From JAAEQG01 sp043803085 (lineage in GTDB: Bacteria; Planctomycetota; Phycisphaerae; UBA1845), in NCBI GenBank assembly GCA_043803085.1, contig JAZDKM010000348.1, forward strand, positions 1-9,499: a DNA stretch of 9,499 nucleotides. The letters run 5' to 3'. The notes under the pieces are model-generated. The model worked only from the letters and a program-made list of their open reading frames with translations, was not told the DNA's origin and did not search any database. Positions within the stretch are counted from its first letter, which is position 1. Every line of letters begins with the position of its first letter. The translations under genes and the position numbers were made by a program. Below are positions 6,494 to 9,499 of the stretch, piece by piece.

Positions 6494-6567
6494 TGTGGGA
6501 CCGGCTTTCCAGCCGGTCTTCACGAGGCCGAAGGGGCCTACCGACAGGCTGGAAAGCCTGTCCCGCA
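6494..6567. repeat. Nested palindromic repeat, GGCTTTCCAGCC family
   Basis: Two hairpins, GACCGGCT-TTCC-AGCCGGTC (6499-6518) and GACAGGCT-GGAA-AGCCTGTC (6543-6562), are also reverse complements of each other with about 3 mismatches over 25 bases, including flanking TGYGG. Each arm is thus a palindrome and the pair is a larger palindrome. The second arm shares its core with the repeat at 1490-1508. It lies 26 bp after the last gene of the cluster and could serve as a 3' hairpin, but lacks a T-run. Confidence 0.8.
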
Positions 6568-6614
6568 GACTGCTGCCGAGGGCTGCCGGTACCTCGTGAC
6601 ATTAGAATCTGTGG

Positions 6615-6688
6615 GTGTGCCACTGCTCTTGAGCAGTGCCCGGACCGAGATCGATCGGGTTTCTCACTGCTCAAGAGCAGTGGCACAC
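6615..6688. repeat. Nested palindromic repeat, CACTGCTCTTGAGCAGTG family
   Basis: A perfect 24-bp inverted repeat (6615-6638 with 6665-6688, 26-bp spacer). Each arm itself contains the perfect hairpin CACTGCTC-TT-GAGCAGTG. The rest of the 344-bp gap between 6467 and 6812 shows no gene, promoter or RNA that I can support. Repeats beginning GTGTGCCACTGC are, from memory, widespread in planctomycete intergenic regions. Confidence 0.8.
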
Positions 6689-6811
6689 TCGCCTGCATCC
6701 ACGATTTCAGGTGTCATGAACCACCAGGCAGCGCAGCTAAGGTAGGGGAGGTGGCGTCTCGATGCGTCGAGACTTCACCGCCCATCGTCAGGCATAGCAG
6801 GTGATCGGCGT

Positions 6812-7210
6812 ATGGCGCAAAGACCGTCCGACGTCATCGTGGTGGCGGCGATCATCGAGCAAGCGAACGGGGAAGTGCTCATCGCGCGCCCGGCGAATGC
6901 GGGGTCAGGCCCATCCTGCTGGGAGTTTCCTTCCGGACACGTTCGGGAGGGTGAATCGCCGGAAGCGGCCATGCGGCGGGTGGCCCAAGAGAGGGTCGGT
7001 CTCACACTTGCCCTCGACGTGGGACAGCCTCCGTTCGCGGGCGTGTACCACGGCGATCCGGTCGTGTTTCGGTACTTCCTGGCGGGCGTGGTGGACGGCG
7101 GGGCACAGGCCGTCGACTACGCGGAAGTGCGCTGGGTCACCCAGGCGCAACTACGCCAATTCGACTTCGATCCCACCACGCAACAGATCGTGGAATGGTA
7201 CACCAACTAA
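6812..7210 (+). CDS. Nudix-family protein with degenerate Nudix box
   Basis: 132 residues, MutT-like in size and layout: beta strand DVIVVAAII (7-15), nucleotide-recognition stretch GEVLIARP (20-27), WEFPSGHVREGESPEAA (37-53) and the Nudix helix. Against the consensus Gx5Ex7REUxEExGU the box reads G42, E48, R56, V57, E60, R61, G63. Two of the three glutamates that normally bind magnesium (RE and the second of EE) are Val57 and Arg61. WEFPsG and the overall fold argue for an (deoxy)nucleoside triphosphate pyrophosphohydrolase relative, but hydrolysis may be lost or altered. ATG 6812 is preceded by AGGTGA about 9 nt upstream. It is transcribed alone or with the fragment that follows. Confidence 0.85.
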   Translation: MAQRPSDVIVVAAIIEQANGEVLIARPANAGSGPSCWEFPSGHVREGESPEAAMRRVAQERVGLTLALDVGQPPFAGVYHGDPVVFRYFLAGVVDGGAQAVDYAEVRWVTQAQLRQFDFDPTTQQIVEWYTN

Positions 7211-7699
7211 TGTAGTGAAGAGCGAACGATCGCTCCGCGTGTTCTTCGCATTGTCGAACGGGATCCCGCGCCAGCGCCGGCCCAGGACAACTTCGCTAAT
7301 CTGGATGTGGAATTCACTGTCACGAACGCCGGGATAAGGCGCACCATCGTTCTCAAGGAGGCGCTAGGCGCGGGCACGACCTGCGCAGGTCAGTCGGACT
7401 GCAACACCAACGGCATTCCCGACGAGTGCGATATCTACGGGGGCGCCGATTGCAACGCAACCGAAGTCCCCGATGAGTGCGAGGTGATCGACGGCGGTGA
7501 CTTCGACGCCGACGGAGACGTTGATCTCAGCGACTACCAGGCGTTTGCAGAGTGCATGGCCGGAGTGGGTGAGCCGCCGGCGCCGCCTGACCCCGAGTGC
7601 GTCGACGCATGCCTGGGCGCCTTCGACTTCGACTCGGACAACGACGTGGATTTGGAGGACTTCTTCGTTTTCCAGTTGGTGTTCACCGGCGAGCGCTAG
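7211..7699 (+). pseudogene. C-terminal fragment of a secreted dockerin-type protein, N-terminus missing
   Basis: The frame is open from the base after the Nudix stop (7210) to TAG at 7699. The only plausible start is GTG at 7307, giving 130 residues, without a clear ribosome site or signal peptide. Counting from 7307, motifs are DCNTNGIPDEC (31-41), the variant DCNATEVPDEC (48-58), and two dockerin-like calcium loops, DFDADGDVDLSDY (65-77) and DFDSDNDVDLEDF (107-119), separated by a Pro-rich linker. This order is the usual C-terminus of very large exported planctomycete proteins. Residues encoded upstream (RVLRIVERDPAPAPAQDNF) read like normal protein, so the fragment extends before the GTG. 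Best explained as the 3' end of a large gene truncated by rearrangement; a short expressed protein from 7307 is the alternative. Confidence 0.7.
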
Positions 7700-7774
7700 C
7701 GGCTTATCCGTCGTCAAGGCATGAAGGACGGCCACCCTACCCGCTGCCGGGAGACTCCGGGTTCATAGTGTCTC

Positions 7775-8098
7775 TCAAGTGAAGTGATGTGTGAAGGCCG
7801 ACCGTACCTGCGTAGTACACAGCGGCAACCAACGATCATTGAAATGCTGCTTCCAGGAGAGCACGGTGCCGTTCTGATCGGTGCGGCTGGCCAGGGTGCC
7901 GTCCACGTTGTAGGCAAAGACAATCCGGTCGTAGGTCTCGTCGCTGGGCTGGCCGATGGTCTCGCCGTTGTCAGTGTCGGTGGCCGGGTATTTGATCTTG
8001 GTCACCCAGCGGCTGTCCACCGAGTCGCCGCAGACGTACTCGGTGACCTGGTCGGTGGCCAGATCGGCGGTGATCTTGGCCAGCGAACCCTGGGCGAA
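7775..8098 (-). pseudogene. RHS/YD-repeat protein fragment
   Basis: An open frame of 107 codons bounded by TGA at 8099-8101 and ending at TGA 7775-7777. The reading LAKITADLATDQVTEY...WVTKIKYP...TYDRIVFAYNVDGTLASRTDQNGTV is characteristic of RHS/YD repeats, which build the large shell of RHS toxins and surface proteins. There is no convincing start (GTG at 8020 lies inside the repeat), and similarity seems to stop after DQNGTV near 7850; the last 25 or so residues do not look RHS-like. The fragment is therefore broken at both ends, a remnant of a much larger gene read toward lower coordinates. No toxin or immunity gene was recognised beside it. Confidence 0.75.
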
Positions 8099-8101
8099 TC
8101 A

Positions 8102-8503
8102 GTTTTCTGAGAGGCTTTTGTTGACTCGGAGTGGCTGGGTGAGGTATCCTGCTTGTCGTGATAAACGCAACGGCCCTGATAAGGCGCGAAGGTTCTGAGG
8201 GCTCCATTTCCAATCGTCTTTGTCACCGAGCGCTGCGATCTTCGCGGGAGAGGGCCGATCTGACGCAGCGCGGGGACGGGGTCGCCGCTTATCAATCACG
8301 CGGCGGACGGGTCATGCTTGCCACCGGCAATCGGGATTCACTACGCCGGAGGTCGCATTCTCGCCGGTCGACCACCGAGGGCGAGTGTTTGGCAGTTGCC
8401 GCCCCCGCACCCGAGTGCGAGGTGCGCAGAACGCGCACTGTGTTCGACACTTTGCACACACGGAGCAGAGGAATACCTGGTTCTGAACAAGGGAGGTCGC
8501 ATC
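8102..8503. other. Gene-poor spacer before the secreted protein
   Basis: No supported gene. Overlapping open frames exist on both strands but have no ribosome binding sites, recognisable products or consistent codon bias. A small perfect hairpin, GTGCGC-AGAAC-GCGCAC, lies at 8422-8438 with no T-run. The only clear signal is GGGAGG at 8491-8496, the ribosome binding site of the next gene. Confidence 0.5.
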
Positions 8504-9499
8504 ATGAGGACAATTGCGTTTCTGAATTCCTGTGTAGCTATACTGGCGCTGACTATCGCCCCTGTCCAGTCTCCTCAAGTTGACACAGAGTCGCGCCCTG
8601 GCGGCAGCGCAGGAACGGGCCCATCGAACTCGGAAGTGCCGACAGCAGTTGGGGCTGGCGAATTGCCCCCGGATGAGGTACCCGAACTGGAGAAGAGCGC
8701 CTCGCCCACGGGAACGGAGGAAGCGGGGATCCCGCAGGTGATCGAGGCCGGCCAGTTGCCGCCGGATGAGGTACCCGAACTGGAGAAGAGCGCCTCGCCC
8801 ACGGGAACGGAGGAAGCGGGGGTTCCGCAGGTGATCGCGACCGGCCAGTTGCCGCCCGACGAAGCTCCCCCATTCGAAAAGGAGAATCTTCCTGCAGAAC
8901 CAAGGAACGTGGGCTCAGATGAAGTGTCAGGGTTCGATACAGACGAAGAGGACGGCGACCGAAGCGGCGAATGCCGAACCGACTACGGCTGCAGCAACTT
9001 CAATAGCAACTATCCCACCGGCACATTTTCGACCACGTCGCCGAACTGGACCACGGTGAGCACCTGCATTTATGGTGGTGAATATGCCTATTACAGCGTG
9101 ACGTCAGGCAAGACATACGAGTGGTCGCTGTGCTCAGCCGATGGCGGCAACGCCTCCTATGACTCGCAACTCACTCTCTGGAACCAAGGTGGGACGACGC
9201 CTTATTGTTACAGCGACGACTACTGCGGCGACGATGCGAAGATTGCCTGGACGGCGACTTTTAGCGGCACGGTCCGCGTGCTCGTCAGCCAGTATAACTG
9301 TGCCAACAACAGCATATGCACGACACTGGTCTGGCGTTGCGCTTCATGCACGACGGACACGGCGGCGATCTTCGACGCCTGGTGGACGAACGAGGTAAAT
9401 GCGGGTGAGGACGCGTGCAAGCGGTCGGCGCGGCTGAACTGGGACCCGGATGTGGCGGACTGCACGGGCACGCTGACGGTGTTCGAGAAGATTTATTGG
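8504..9499 (+). CDS. Secreted repeat-containing protein, 3' end outside window
   Basis: 332 codons are visible and the frame is open at the window edge. ATG 8504 follows GGGAGG with a 7-nt gap. Residues 1-23 (MRTIAFLNSCVAILALTIAP) look like a Sec signal peptide, with cleavage probably near 22-25. An acidic, Pro-rich low-complexity region follows with a 31-residue tandem repeat (53-83, 84-114, partial 115-125) whose unit starts with xLPPDEVPELEKSASPTG. Residues about 155-270 are Cys-rich and beta-sandwich-like (YAYYSVTSGKTYEWSLCSAD, YDSQLTLWNQGG, YCGDDAKIAWTATFSGTVRV), resembling pre-peptidase C-terminal-type extracellular domains. From about 280 a new Trp/Cys-rich part begins (FDAWWTNEV) and is cut off. 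Function unknown; likely exported to the cell surface or medium. Its complete length cannot be judged. Confidence 0.85.
   Translation, partial: MRTIAFLNSCVAILALTIAPVQSPQVDTESRPGGSAGTGPSNSEVPTAVGAGELPPDEVPELEKSASPTGTEEAGIPQVIEAGQLPPDEVPELEKSASPTGTEEAGVPQVIATGQLPPDEAPPFEKENLPAEPRNVGSDEVSGFDTDEEDGDRSGECRTDYGCSNFNSNYPTGTFSTTSPNWTTVSTCIYGGEYAYYSVTSGKTYEWSLCSADGGNASYDSQLTLWNQGGTTPYCYSDDYCGDDAKIAWTATFSGTVRVLVSQYNCANNSICTTLVWRCASCTTDTAAIFDAWWTNEVNAGEDACKRSARLNWDPDVADCTGTLTVFEKIYW
8660..8878 (+). repeat. 93-bp in-frame tandem repeat within the secreted protein gene
   Basis: Two full 93-bp units (8660-8752 and 8753-8845) and a diverged partial third (8846-8878). A core of about 60 bases covering the PDEVPELEKSASPTGTEEAG codons is identical between units 1 and 2. 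Identity at silent sites indicates recent duplication or ongoing homogenisation. The repeat keeps the reading frame and varies the length of a Pro/Glu-rich linker between the signal peptide and the globular domain. Confidence 0.85.

Noticed and set aside
5393..6745. A 450-codon plus-strand frame spanning two membrane-protein genes
   Set aside because: It overlaps two genes with real topology and ribosome sites in other frames; its product is Arg/Gly-rich and ends in repeat-encoded sequence.
8121..8150. Sigma-70-like boxes TTGACT and TATCCT with an 18-bp spacer
   Set aside because: The -10 box is poor and it lies about 350 bp from the next gene; planctomycete promoter consensus is too uncertain to call this.
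8422..8438. Hairpin GTGCGC-AGAAC-GCGCAC as a terminator
   Set aside because: No T-run follows on either strand and no gene ends nearby.
8158..8583. A 141-codon plus-strand frame overlapping the start of the secreted protein
   Set aside because: No ribosome site or recognisable motif, and it conflicts with ATG 8504, which has a strong Shine-Dalgarno and signal peptide.

Overview
The window looks like GC-rich chromosomal DNA from a planctomycete, probably a lineage near Phycisphaerae and quite possibly a metagenome-assembled genome. This is inferred from gene style, not a marker gene. The pointers are a CxxCGYNLTGLP...CPECG zinc-ribbon membrane protein, a secreted-protein C-terminus with DCNxNGxPDEC and paired dockerin-type calcium loops, an RHS fragment, and many GC-rich palindromic repeats between genes.

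Layout. Positions 1-276 hold tandem 8-bp and 7-bp repeats and a hairpin. Positions 277-1467 (-) encode an archaeal-type cofactor-independent phosphoglycerate mutase (ApgM family). Positions 1468-2624 are accessory DNA: a palindrome in the apgM leader, a 113-bp element with perfect 23-bp inverted ends, a 66-codon (-) gene with a strong ribosome binding site, a doubtful 49-codon ORF, a coding-like stretch and two more palindromes. Positions 2625-6467 (+) are a tight four-gene cluster: phosphomannomutase/phosphoglucomutase with a Cys-rich N-terminus, a ThiD2-ThiE-like thiamine phosphate synthase, a zinc-ribbon membrane protein and a second membrane protein (gaps of 3, 3 and 21 bp). Positions 6468-6811 carry two nested palindromic repeats. 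Positions 6812-7210 (+) are a small Nudix protein whose Nudix box lacks two of three metal-binding glutamates. Its stop codon is followed in the same frame by the C-terminal end of a dockerin-bearing secreted protein with no N-terminus (7211-7699). An RHS/YD-repeat fragment without a start lies at 7775-8098 (-). From 8504 to the window end (+) runs a secreted, acidic, repeat-bearing protein that is cut by the window edge.

How the parts fit. The 2625-6467 cluster is probably one transcript joining sugar-phosphate metabolism and thiamine synthesis with two lineage-type membrane proteins; a functional link between them is not shown by the sequence. The 7211-8110 stretch looks like debris of surface-protein genes from rearrangement. 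I found no CRISPR array, rRNA, tRNA or complete transposase, and no convincing defence or biosynthetic system. The most unusual items are the degenerate Nudix box, the nested palindromes, the inverted-repeat element beside an orphan small gene, and the recently duplicated 93-bp repeat in the secreted protein.
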